This document shows, in pieces, positions 1 through 6,975 of a DNA stretch of 13,582 nucleotides. The stretch covers positions 1 to 13,582 of the forward strand of contig JARRNY010000123.1 in the NCBI GenBank assembly GCA_037384445.1. The letters run 5' to 3'. The number at the start of each line of letters is the position of its first letter. Within the stretch, counting starts at the first letter, position 1. The notes under the pieces were generated by a model. The model ran no database searches, was not told the DNA's origin, and saw only the letters and a list, made by a program, of their open reading frames with translations. The position numbers were made by a program, and so were the translations under genes. Source of the stretch: Thiodiazotropha sp037384445. GTDB lineage: Bacteria; Pseudomonadota; Gammaproteobacteria; Chromatiales; Chromatiaceae.

Positions 1-2142
1 CGACTCAAGGAGTACGAACATCCGGTCATGCAGGTACTGGTACAGGAAAGGGAGCTGGAGCTCGAACACGGTCCTGAGGTCGTGCAGGCTAACCGCTGGG
101 ACATTGGATATGACTTGGAGAAGATCCCCGAGAGCTACGTGGACGCCGTCGGTGCCTGCATCGAAGAGATGCCCAAGCAGTTCGAGGGCTACGGCGCAAA
201 ATGGGAGTTCGTGCTAAACCGTGTCAAAGGTCTCGGTAAGCGGGCCGACAAGCTCGGGTCGCGCATCGTGGAGTTGATGAACACCTACTGCAGCGACGAT
301 CTGTATGATGTAGGGCAGCTAATTGAGGAATTTGCCGGCATTCTCTACGAACTTGGCCTGGAAGAGCCGCCAAAGCTCATCCGCGACCACGCTGAGAACG
401 ATCAGTACCACAACATTGAGAACTACGGAGCCTGGGCGTCCAAAGTCCCCACCCAGCGGTGGGAGACATTCGTGGAGCGGTTTGCTGAGAGCCCGGATGA
501 CTTTGCCGACTCGGCTGCCTGGGAACAACTCCTATACGACAGTAAAAAGGGCTTAGAGATCTTCTGCAAAGGCATCGACGAGGCGAACAACACTGATGCC
601 ATGCTGGACCGGCTCGTGGCGGCGGCCAGAAACGCCGGGGGCCTGCTGGTGCGACTCGTTCACGGGCTGGCGGATCTCTACAACAAGAAACGTCACAAAC
701 CTGCGGATGCCGCAAGAACCCAGAAGGTGGTGCGGCTGCTTGAGGCACTGCCCAGCCTGGATGAAAACCACAGCAGAATTCTGCAGCGCGCACAGCTGCT
801 CTTGTTGCGCTTTGCCATCGACCGTAGCGACCCCAGTGCGGAAGCGAGACTGGCTGAGCTTCAGCAAGCCTATCCAGAACATCCCATGCTTCAATTCAAC
901 CGAGCGGAGCTGGCATATGCTCGTGGTGGACCTGAGGCTGCCGCCCAAGCCGCATTGACAGCAATCAAGGCTCAGTCGGCAAATGACCTGGTCTACCGCA
1001 AGGCGTTCTTTCAGTACACCGACAACCGCGAGTGCTCTTGGGATACGGCTACTCCCCTTCAGGGCTACGCGGCCTACCGCTGGGCCTTAGACTACCTGCG
1101 CAAGGACGCCTACCAAAACGGGGAGTTTGCTGACGGACAACAGGGCATGGACCACGACCCGTTTTACCGGGCACTGGAAAAAATGGTCTCCGAGTGGACG
1201 GATGCGGATCGCGGTAAGAGACTCACAGAGCTCAAGGCCGAGATGGACTTTGCTGACAATCTCAGGAGCCTCTCCAACGAGGAGCTGGTAGCGCACTTGA
1301 GCGCTGACAGCTGGAGCATCTCCCTGCAAGTGGCCAAGCGCCTGCTGCAGGAGCCCGAACAGTTTGAGAAGCAGCTGCTCAGGGTCTACGAATGGTTTCA
1401 CGACGATGAAGAAAAGCGGCTGACCCTGCTCTCCTTGTACTGGCCGGTGGCGGCGCTACAACGCCCACTCCTTGGTAACGTGGTTTTTCAAGCTGACCTC
1501 CCCTGGTTTATTCAACATTATCCGGGCATTCCCTCAGTCCAGCTTGCCAAGACGGTATTCAATGAGCTGTCGGAGTTGAACCTGCCCCAGGTAGTGATGG
1601 AGACGGCGCGCGAGCTTGCAGGTCGTACTGTCATTGCCTCGTTCCTGTCGTTGGAACGGGCCATTGGGCAGCTCCGCGCCTACGACGAAGGCATCGCGCT
1701 GTTGAATCGCATCCTCGAAGATACCAGCCCCAAAAAGCCCGAGTTTGTTCTGCTCAATAGCAACCGCGGCGTGTTCGAGTACCGCAAAGGCGACAAGGAA
1801 AAGGCCGCCAAAACTTTCGATGAGCTATTCGCCATGGACTGGAGTCGTTTTGACTACGAAGAGGATGAGGATGATGCGATGAATACAATTCTTGGCGGTG
1901 ACCTCGACGCTAAAATTGCCGATGAGTTTTGGCAGTACTTCGCCAAAGCCAGGTTCAATGCCGCATGCGTCTACGCCAACCTGGAGCGCCAGGACGAAGC
2001 GGTCGAGTCGCTGCGTGAAGCCACACGGATCAGGCCGACTGAGTACACCGTGGAAAAATTTAGCGCTGAATCTGATTTTGGGCCGCTGCGGGAACTGCCT
2101 GCCTACCAAGCGTTCATCTCCAGCCTGGGAGACGAATCATGA
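1..2142 (+). CDS. Large TPR-repeat protein with C-terminal TPR end-of-group domain, 5' end probably outside window
   Basis: The reading frame is open from the first base, and codons 1-9 continue without a stop into the first ATG at 28, so the true start may lie upstream. From that ATG the protein has 704 residues. An AAGGAG sits at 7-12, but 15 nt before the ATG is long for a ribosome-binding site. The protein is helical, acidic and cytoplasmic in character, with no signal peptide or membrane segment. TPR-like helix pairs are clearest near residues 570-595 (NSNRGVFEYRKGDKEKAAKTF) and 641-670 (ARFNAACVYANLERQDEAVE), numbered from ATG 28. The end (SDFGPLRELPAYQAFI) matches the TPR end-of-group pattern, where a DFxPLRxxPxF segment closes the repeat array. 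TPR arrays bind protein partners; the partner is unknown. The stop overlaps the next gene's ATG (ATGA), so the LVIVD protein is the obvious candidate partner. Specific function is not recognised. Confidence 0.75.
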   Translation, partial: RLKEYEHPVMQVLVQERELELEHGPEVVQANRWDIGYDLEKIPESYVDAVGACIEEMPKQFEGYGAKWEFVLNRVKGLGKRADKLGSRIVELMNTYCSDDLYDVGQLIEEFAGILYELGLEEPPKLIRDHAENDQYHNIENYGAWASKVPTQRWETFVERFAESPDDFADSAAWEQLLYDSKKGLEIFCKGIDEANNTDAMLDRLVAAARNAGGLLVRLVHGLADLYNKKRHKPADAARTQKVVRLLEALPSLDENHSRILQRAQLLLLRFAIDRSDPSAEARLAELQQAYPEHPMLQFNRAELAYARGGPEAAAQAALTAIKAQSANDLVYRKAFFQYTDNRECSWDTATPLQGYAAYRWALDYLRKDAYQNGEFADGQQGMDHDPFYRALEKMVSEWTDADRGKRLTELKAEMDFADNLRSLSNEELVAHLSADSWSISLQVAKRLLQEPEQFEKQLLRVYEWFHDDEEKRLTLLSLYWPVAALQRPLLGNVVFQADLPWFIQHYPGIPSVQLAKTVFNELSELNLPQVVMETARELAGRTVIASFLSLERAIGQLRAYDEGIALLNRILEDTSPKKPEFVLLNSNRGVFEYRKGDKEKAAKTFDELFAMDWSRFDYEEDEDDAMNTILGGDLDAKIADEFWQYFAKARFNAACVYANLERQDEAVESLREATRIRPTEYTVEKFSAESDFGPLRELPAYQAFISSLGDES

Positions 2143-3200
2143 GCGTGTTGAAAGCTTTCAGAAACGTATCTCCGCATCTTGAACTGGTAACCAGCGTGCC
2201 GGTGGAAGGTAGCGGGCAATTCGTGTTGCACCGCGATCACGTATTCATGAGCGCACCCTACGGTAGCTCTCACACGCTGTCTATCATCGACGTCTCCGTA
2301 CCCGAAAAAGCCAGGCTGGTGAAGGAGATGAAGTTCAAACATGCTATCACCTCTGTGGCCATACGGGACGACATGCTTTACGCGGCCGAGGACGAGCGAG
2401 CGATAAACTTCATCAACGTGGAAAACCCAGCCGTACCGGACTACTACGATTGTTGTGTGGCACTGGGCAAGGATCTCTGCGACCTCAAGCTCCTCGGCAA
2501 GTACGCCGTAGTCGGATTGTCCCGGGGTGGTATTGGCATCATAGATGTCAGCGACCCGCCCAATGCCCGGTTTCTGCACAGCGTGAAGCTGGACGAGGGA
2601 TCCATCCAGCGGCTCGTTGTCGCCGAAGGCCGGATCTTCGCCGCTGGGGGGACAGGTGGGCTCCGGGTGTTCGAGATCCAAAGCGACGAACTGGTTGAAG
2701 TGGCGAGCTACAAAGAAAACGCATTTAGAGCGGGCAAAGTGCTCAAGGTGGGTGATCGCATTTGGGTGGTTGGCAAGGGCGATAAAGAGCCCGACCGCGT
2801 TCTGGTATTCAACCCCAAAAAGCCCGGCGAAATTGAGTCGAGCTTTGAACCTGGGGAACACCTTCCCAGCAATGCGCTGTTACCGCACAGCAGTGGCGGT
2901 GCTGTGGGCTTCTATACCCACTACACCTGTATGGCCTACTCCGCCGAAGAGGGCTGGGGAGGCGAAATCTTCAAGCAGTTTCTGCGCGATGACAACGAGG
3001 GTTACCATGAGGTTCCGGTCCGCGAAGAGGAGTTCACGGAGGAAGAGCTTGAACGTTTCGATGTGCCGCGTACCTGCATGGATGAGGTTAACTGGATGGT
3101 GCGAAAGGGTGACCATCTGATCGCAGCTCAAGGTTCAGCGATAGTGGTTTACCGTATCCTGCCGGGTTCGATCTTTGAGGGCATTACAGAGGTTGGGTAG
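2139..3200 (+). CDS. LVIVD-repeat (beta-propeller-like) protein
   Basis: This 353-residue protein carries repeated segments of the LVIVD type, which usually build beta-propeller folds. Clear copies are at residues about 47-59 (LSIIDVSVPEKAR), 89-103 (INFINVENPAVPDYY) and 132-145 (IGIIDVSDPPNARFL), with a more diverged one at 174-188 (GLRVFEIQSDELVEV). Between them run VAIRDDMLYAA- and VVAEGRIFAAGG-type strands. There is no signal peptide, although many LVIVD proteins are exported, so this one is probably cytoplasmic. The C-terminal third is acidic and has cysteines at 264 and 313. The start ATG at 2139 overlaps the stop of the TPR gene by 4 bp, with a GGGAG about 8 nt upstream, indicating translational coupling. 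Propeller and TPR proteins both act as interaction scaffolds, so the pair may form one complex; that is inference. No enzymatic motif was seen. Confidence 0.75.
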   Translation: MSVLKAFRNVSPHLELVTSVPVEGSGQFVLHRDHVFMSAPYGSSHTLSIIDVSVPEKARLVKEMKFKHAITSVAIRDDMLYAAEDERAINFINVENPAVPDYYDCCVALGKDLCDLKLLGKYAVVGLSRGGIGIIDVSDPPNARFLHSVKLDEGSIQRLVVAEGRIFAAGGTGGLRVFEIQSDELVEVASYKENAFRAGKVLKVGDRIWVVGKGDKEPDRVLVFNPKKPGEIESSFEPGEHLPSNALLPHSSGGAVGFYTHYTCMAYSAEEGWGGEIFKQFLRDDNEGYHEVPVREEEFTEEELERFDVPRTCMDEVNWMVRKGDHLIAAQGSAIVVYRILPGSIFEGITEVG

Positions 3201-3597
3201 AACTTAAGAGGTAAGTGCCGCCAGGCGAGGCCCCTGTTCAAGCCAGATGATTCATTTGGCCGTTGAGCCATGCTCGGGGGCTCATGCCATGAGCGTCTGT
3301 TCCGACAAGGGGCAGGTTCAGAGGCGAGACCAGCTACTCATGGCTGAGAGCTGGCTCTAAACAAATGAGCTGAAAAATAGAGGGCGTAATTTAGTGAGTC
3401 CTTTTCCTTCAGCGAAATGTTTTGCCGGTTCTGCCCCAGGTAACAAACAACCAAAACGTCACGAGAAACACCCATCCGAATTGGGTGGGGGCAGACCACA
3501 CCGGTATCCTAGGAAGATCCCAAGCGGGTCAGCATTGCAAATCCTGCCACTCGCCCCCACATAGTAACTACACCTGTATAACGTCATGGAGTTGACG
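3201..3597. other. Gene-poor interval with inverted repeats
   Basis: No convincing coding frame was found here. Several inverted repeats are visible. GCTCATG-C-CATGAGC is a perfect 7-1-7 palindrome at 3280-3294. GAGC-CAT-GCTC lies at 3265-3275. AGCCATG (3266-3272) can also pair with CATGGCT (3339-3345), so alternative folds are possible. CACCCA (3469-3474) pairs with TGGGTG (3482-3487). None is followed by a T-run typical of an intrinsic terminator. The first group, about 65-145 nt after the LVIVD stop, could act as a 3' structure for the upstream mRNA or be the remnant of a structured RNA. No promoter was identified with confidence. Confidence 0.4.
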
Positions 3598-3780
3598 ATG
3601 AGCGAACAAACACATTTCCTGCATGCTGATCAATCCCAGCAAGATGAGTACAAAATGTACCTGGATAAGGTTGCAAAAGAGATGGGGAGAACCGGCAGCC
3701 GCGATGACCACGTGGATTGGGAAGCCGTAAATGAAAAAATGAAGCAGTGGTGGGAAGATAAAGGTTATACATTCCCCTGA
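3598..3780 (+). CDS. Small hypothetical protein (60 aa)
   Basis: This is a 60-residue charged, soluble protein starting MSEQTHFLHADQS. I chose the ATG at 3598 because a GGAG lies 6 nt upstream (3588-3591). The in-frame ATG at 3586 has no ribosome-binding site. The second half (DHVDWEAVNEKMKQWWEDKGYTF) looks like one amphipathic helix with three tryptophans and a compact end. There is no signal peptide or membrane segment. The gene is followed by a short hairpin (GACAC/GTGTC at 3784-3799) and then by a strong terminator at 3865-3890, which supports it being a transcribed unit. The family is not recognised. A real gene is more likely than chance given the ribosome-binding site and terminator, but it is small. 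Confidence 0.6.
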   Translation: MSEQTHFLHADQSQQDEYKMYLDKVAKEMGRTGSRDDHVDWEAVNEKMKQWWEDKGYTFP

Positions 3781-3818
3781 TTAGACACTTCGCGGTGTCG
3801 TTTCACGAACTGAGGCTG

Positions 3819-3923
3819 AAAACGGGCATCCCTAACCGTTTGTATGCGTCGGGTTGTCTGAGATAAAAACCAGCTTTAATGCTGGTTTTTGTTTATTGGC
3901 TTAAGTCGCTAAAACGGGCATCC
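3819..3923 (+). repeat. 13-bp direct repeat flanking a terminator
   Basis: AAAACGGGCATCC occurs at 3819-3831 and again at 3911-3923, 92 bp apart in the same orientation, with the terminator hairpin at 3865-3890 between the copies. Flanking bases differ beyond the 13-mer. It may be the footprint of a small duplication or insertion; no function is evident. Confidence 0.45.
3865..3890 (+). terminator. Rho-independent terminator (bidirectional in form)
   Basis: The arms AAAAACCAGC (3865-3874) and GCTGGTTTTT (3881-3890) are perfectly complementary around the 6-nt loop TTTAAT. The right arm ends in a T-run extended by GTTT. The stem is symmetric with A-tract and T-tract, so it can work on either strand. 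It closes the transcription unit of the small gene ending at 3780 and insulates the secreted-protein gene at 4052. Confidence 0.85.
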
Positions 3924-4051
3924 TGTGAAGCATCTGCTGGAAGTATAAATAGATAACCAACGTCTGCATGGCGATGTAGAGTTGCTTTTCCTGTTAACAC
4001 TTTCTAGATATATGTATGGCTCTACAGAACTTTTTTACCCAAGGAGGCCAT

Positions 4052-4927
4052 ATGCGATTCTTGTCGATAGTGGTACTGCTTTTATCAACTTCTGTAAATG
4101 CCGCAATTTCTGAAGCAGGTAAGGGCATGCTGTTTGGACAGGACCATGCTTTTGCAGTAACAGCAACGATGGGATGGGTTCTCGACAACGAGAGCGGTGT
4201 CGAGCGTGGCCTGCACATGGTCTTCTACCCAAAGGGCGAAACCTGGTCCGGCAGCCCTGTGATAATTTATGGCCGCGCGATATCCACCAAAGATGCAGCG
4301 AGCGCTAAACAACAGGTTGAAAAAACAGTAAGCGAGTTCCAGAGTGAGGGCAGTTCTGGTTATTCGAGTACGCTTCAATCGCCAATAAGACTTGAGGATG
4401 GTCGAAGGGCAGAGCTCTACTATTTCTCTGGTGACCAATGGGGTAATCATGAAGCCGCAGCCTACTTTCAGGAAGTGGATACGATAAACTACCTGGTGTT
4501 TAACTCAAGAACAAAGGCAGACTTTGATAAGTACATTGGTGATTTCATCAAGATTGTGCGTACTTACCAAAATCTATACGCGCCAGTCGGTACACTAACC
4601 AATGAGAAATTCGAGAACCTAAAGCGTGAATCAAGGCTTTTACTTTCAAAGCCTCACGGGAAGGAATATGAATCAAAAGCGGTACAAGCTGTTGGCCAGA
4701 CCATGGCTAATGCCATGCGCGATTGCACCGCTTATATGCCAGGAAAGGAATTGCCGGCATTCGATTACTTTGTCCGCATTAACAAGGATGGTGGCATCAA
4801 TGAGGCTTCTGTTTTCCCAACATATGGTTTGAGCACTTGCTTTAGTGGCTTGATGTCCGGCGTGTCCTATCCGGCCCACAATTTTGGTACTTTCGTCCTC
4901 AATATCGAAATGAAAGTGACACCATGA
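4052..4927 (+). CDS. Secreted/periplasmic protein of unknown function
   Basis: A 291-residue protein with a clear Sec signal peptide: MRF, a hydrophobic core LSIVVLLLSTSV, and a cleavage site after NA near residue 17. I chose the ATG at 4052 because AAGGAGG (4041-4047) sits 4 nt upstream; the in-frame ATG at 4016 would bury the signal peptide behind 12 polar residues. The mature part has an N-terminal region (about 20-165) with alternating strands and the motif GRRAELYYFSGDQW. The C-terminal region (about 195-291) has two cysteines, C215 and C253, that could form a disulfide. Its CFSGLMSGVSYPAHNFGTF segment loosely recalls C-terminal domains of TonB/AgmX-like proteins, but that is only a resemblance. 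The gene is AT-richer than neighbours such as the RES toxin gene, which fits acquisition by transfer. It stands alone between a terminator and the toxin-antitoxin promoter. Function unknown. Confidence 0.75.
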   Translation: MRFLSIVVLLLSTSVNAAISEAGKGMLFGQDHAFAVTATMGWVLDNESGVERGLHMVFYPKGETWSGSPVIIYGRAISTKDAASAKQQVEKTVSEFQSEGSSGYSSTLQSPIRLEDGRRAELYYFSGDQWGNHEAAAYFQEVDTINYLVFNSRTKADFDKYIGDFIKIVRTYQNLYAPVGTLTNEKFENLKRESRLLLSKPHGKEYESKAVQAVGQTMANAMRDCTAYMPGKELPAFDYFVRINKDGGINEASVFPTYGLSTCFSGLMSGVSYPAHNFGTFVLNIEMKVTP

Positions 4928-5130
4928 ATTCCTATTTGAAATACTTCGTGCGGGATTGGCCGACATCTGCGCAATGCTAGGGACTCAATATTTTGTTAGG
5001 CCGCAATATATGTATTGTCTCCCCGGAACTTGCCTGAATGGATGCCAGAGATCGTCTGCATCGCGGCCGGGAAGCAGGCGGTACCTTATGCTTCGTTGAC
5101 GCATCTAAGCTCTCAGAATCCGTACAATGA

Positions 5131-5161
5131 TGTTGCAAATGCAACAATAATTGGCTATATA
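5131..5161 (+). promoter_or_regulatory. Toxin-antitoxin promoter with palindromic operator
   Basis: TGTTGCA-AA-TGCAACA (5131-5146) is a perfect 7-2-7 inverted repeat. It contains a -35-like TTGCAA (5133-5138), which is followed after 17 bp by a -10-like TATATA (5156-5161). An operator over the -35 element would let the HTH antitoxin block its own promoter, as is usual for xre-res operons. The rest of 4928-5191 shows no gene; an imperfect hairpin CAATA-TATG-TATTG lies at 5004-5017. Confidence 0.65.
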
Positions 5162-5191
5162 GAGAATATATATCATCTTTCGGAAAACATC

Positions 5192-5542
5192 ATGAGCACC
5201 CAAACGCTACTGAAGCCTGAAGAATCAGCGACGCTGACGAAGGCGTTGCTCAACGCCGGCAAGTCTCTGGGCCTGACCCAGGAGGCACTGGGTCAGGTGG
5301 TCGGACGTGACCGTACAGCGTTTCACCGGGCAGGAATCGATCCACAAGGTGAATTGTCACTGCTGGTGATCCGTCTCTATCGCAGCCTCTATGTCCTGGT
5401 CGGTGGTAAAGCGGCCGCCATGCGGCACTGGATGCAGACGCCGAACCACCATACGGGTGGTGTTCCGGCCGAGCAGGTTAAGACGGTTCCTGGGCTGATG
5501 CGCCTGGTCGAATATCTGGATGCGATGCGCGGCAAGGTTTGA
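5192..5542 (+). CDS. Xre/MbcA/ParS-family antitoxin (DUF2384 domain)
   Basis: This 116-residue antitoxin pairs with the RES toxin. Residues about 12-50 form an Xre-like helix-turn-helix (KSLGLTQEALGQVVGRDRTAFHR). Residues about 57-116 form the MbcA/ParS/Xre toxin-binding domain, with the family pattern RLYRSLYVLVGG...W..TPN...GGVPAE....PGL.RLVEYL. I chose the ATG at 5192, behind the promoter and operator at 5131-5161. The frame stays open upstream to a TTG at 5015, but that extension crosses the operator and lacks family similarity. The ribosome-binding site is weak (CGGAAA). The stop overlaps the toxin ATG by one base (TGATG), typical of co-translated antitoxin-toxin pairs. The family neutralises RES toxins by blocking the active site and represses the operon. 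Confidence 0.88.
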   Translation: MSTQTLLKPEESATLTKALLNAGKSLGLTQEALGQVVGRDRTAFHRAGIDPQGELSLLVIRLYRSLYVLVGGKAAAMRHWMQTPNHHTGGVPAEQVKTVPGLMRLVEYLDAMRGKV

Positions 5543-6291
5543 TGGATATCTGGGCAGCCTGCAGGGAGGCGGTTGACCCGAGTCGACACCAGGGAGAACT
5601 GCTCAGGATGGTGGAGAGCCAGGAGCAGATCGCGACCCGAGCCCTGGTCGACGACCTGGCCGAGCAGGCGCTGTTGGAACAGTTGCTGGAACAGAGCAAA
5701 CCTCCTCTGCCGGCGGGTAGCGGTCATCTGGACTACCTGCTCGCTTCTCCCTTTCGCTATCCACCTTTGGAATATGGTTCCCGATTTGGCAACCGTTTCG
5801 AACCCAGTCTTTTCTACGGTGCACTGGAGACATCCTCGGTACTGGCAGAGACCGCCTTCTATCGTCTGGTGTTCTGGTCCGGGATGAGTCTGCCGCCGCC
5901 GGCCGGACGACTGACCACCGAACATACCCTGTTCGCGGCCAACTACGATACTGACCGGGGCTTGAGCCTGCATCTGCCGCCTTTTGATAACTATCGGGAG
6001 TTTCTGACCAACCCGACTAGCTATGCGGCGACGCAATCTCTTGGCAGTGAGATGCGTGCTGCTGGTATTGAGCTCTTCATCTACCGTTCAGCAAGAGACC
6101 CGCAAAGCGGTTTAAACATTGGACTGTTTAATGCCACCCCCTTTATCGACGGCCGTTCGACCTGGAAGCAGGCGTGGTTGTGTGATGTCAGTGACGATGA
6201 GGTAGCTTTCTACAATGTCTCGCTGGGTACCACGGTGTTTAAGCGGGAACTGTTTTTGGTGGACGGAAAACTGCCGGCACCGGCAAGTTGA
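5542..6291 (+). CDS. RES-domain toxin (NAD+-degrading family)
   Basis: This 249-residue protein starts at the ATG overlapping the antitoxin stop by one base. RES toxins (MbcT, ParT and Xre-RES types) attack NAD+, by hydrolysis or phosphorolysis, or ADP-ribosylate targets, and so arrest growth. The RES core runs from about residue 70 to 235. It shows the expected arginine region (FRYPP at 71-75, RFGNR at 81-85), Y92 in SLFYGA, E103 in LAETAFY and the serine of IYRSAR at 173, which correspond to the conserved R, Y, E and S of the family pocket. About 70 N-terminal residues, mostly helical, precede the core, making this a longer RES variant; such extensions may help antitoxin contact. The gene is closed by the terminator at 6315-6342. 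Family assignment is strong; which NAD reaction it performs cannot be read from sequence. Confidence 0.88.
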   Translation: MDIWAACREAVDPSRHQGELLRMVESQEQIATRALVDDLAEQALLEQLLEQSKPPLPAGSGHLDYLLASPFRYPPLEYGSRFGNRFEPSLFYGALETSSVLAETAFYRLVFWSGMSLPPPAGRLTTEHTLFAANYDTDRGLSLHLPPFDNYREFLTNPTSYAATQSLGSEMRAAGIELFIYRSARDPQSGLNIGLFNATPFIDGRSTWKQAWLCDVSDDEVAFYNVSLGTTVFKRELFLVDGKLPAPAS

Positions 6292-6314
6292 TGGCTCGAT
6301 ACCGGGTTAACATG

Positions 6315-6342
6315 AAAGAGGAGGCTGGCCGCCTCCTCTTTT
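6315..6342. terminator. Bidirectional rho-independent terminator between convergent units
   Basis: AAAGAGGAGGC (6315-6325) and GCCTCCTCTTT (6331-6341) form a perfect 11-bp GC-rich stem with a 5-nt loop TGGCC, flanked by A and T runs. It lies between the RES toxin stop (6291, + strand) and the DUF3501 stop (6371, - strand), so it can end both transcripts. Confidence 0.88.
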
Positions 6343-6370
6343 CACGTCAGATGGCTGTGAGTGGGATCGA

Positions 6371-6955
6371 TCAGTGCAGATCGCCGATCAACGATTCTCT
6401 GACCGCAGGCGGTAGTTCGTCGACCTGAATATGGTAGTTAGGGTGGTCGATACCGGCGCTCAGTTTGGCGCCACCTTTGAGTGCCTTAACCATCTCCTCG
6501 CTGAGCTCGAAGCGCATGAAGTGGACGGAGGAGGTTTTCTCATCCGTTGAACGCTCCAGATCTTCGTTGGCGATGGGGTGTACCTTGTCGTAACCTTCGA
6601 CCTGTAGCCAGATGGTGTTTTCGATGCCGACCAGCTGACTCAAAGCGACCTTGCGCTCATCCTCGTCGGCATACTCCATCATGAAGGTAGCTTTCCAGTT
6701 CATGCCGTCGGGTATCAACGGGTTGTAGACATCGAGTTCGTCCTGAATGCCGTCGGGCTCGAAGATCTTTTCTATTCGCAGCATCTCCTGGATCTGATAC
6801 TGCATGGTCAGCGCGTCCTCGAAATAGAGTGCGGCATTGGGACCGATGGGCAGCCGACGCTGCTTCTTGTGCTCGATCACTTTGGCACGAAAATCGTGCC
6901 GGATGCGTGCGTAATCTTCGAGGCTGTAGAGGTCTTCGTGAGAGAGATGGGTCAT
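6371..6955 (-). CDS. DUF3501 family protein
   Basis: A 194-residue soluble protein starting MTHLSHEDLYSLEDYARIRHDFR, typical of DUF3501 in start motif, length and the YFEDALTMQYQIQEMLRIEK segment near residues 50-70. I chose the ATG at 6955, with AGGA 7 nt upstream, rather than a TTG at 6979 inside the previous gene's end. There is no signal peptide, membrane segment or cysteine, so it is probably cytoplasmic and does not itself carry an Fe-S cluster. Its role is unknown. From my knowledge of the family it tends to sit beside rubrerythrin and CCG-type Fe-S proteins, as here, where it is the last gene of a four-gene unit 20 nt after the EncFtn-like gene. It may be an accessory factor for that redox system; this is inferred from context only. 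Confidence 0.85.
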   Translation of the reverse strand: MTHLSHEDLYSLEDYARIRHDFRAKVIEHKKQRRLPIGPNAALYFEDALTMQYQIQEMLRIEKIFEPDGIQDELDVYNPLIPDGMNWKATFMMEYADEDERKVALSQLVGIENTIWLQVEGYDKVHPIANEDLERSTDEKTSSVHFMRFELSEEMVKALKGGAKLSAGIDHPNYHIQVDELPPAVRESLIGDLH

Positions 6956-6975
6956 GGGTCTTTCCTGCAAATGTC

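Noticed and set aside
2103..2861. 252-codon open frame on the minus strand
   Set aside because: It lies opposite the LVIVD gene, has no ribosome-binding site and its sequence shows no family pattern; the + strand protein has clear repeats.
3316..3345. GGTTCAGAGGC resembling a tRNA T-arm
   Set aside because: No acceptor stem, anticodon arm or D-arm can be built around it.
4995..5001. GTTAGGC, a possible second attC core site
   Set aside because: No RYYYAAC partner was found 55-140 bp upstream, so the 7-mer alone is not evidence.
5015..5191. N-terminal extension of the antitoxin from a TTG
   Set aside because: It crosses the promoter and operator, lacks a ribosome-binding site and has no similarity to the family; ATG 5192 is preferred.
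5389..6036. 215-codon open frame on the minus strand
   Set aside because: It is antisense to the antitoxin and RES toxin, whose domains and 1-base overlap are convincing.
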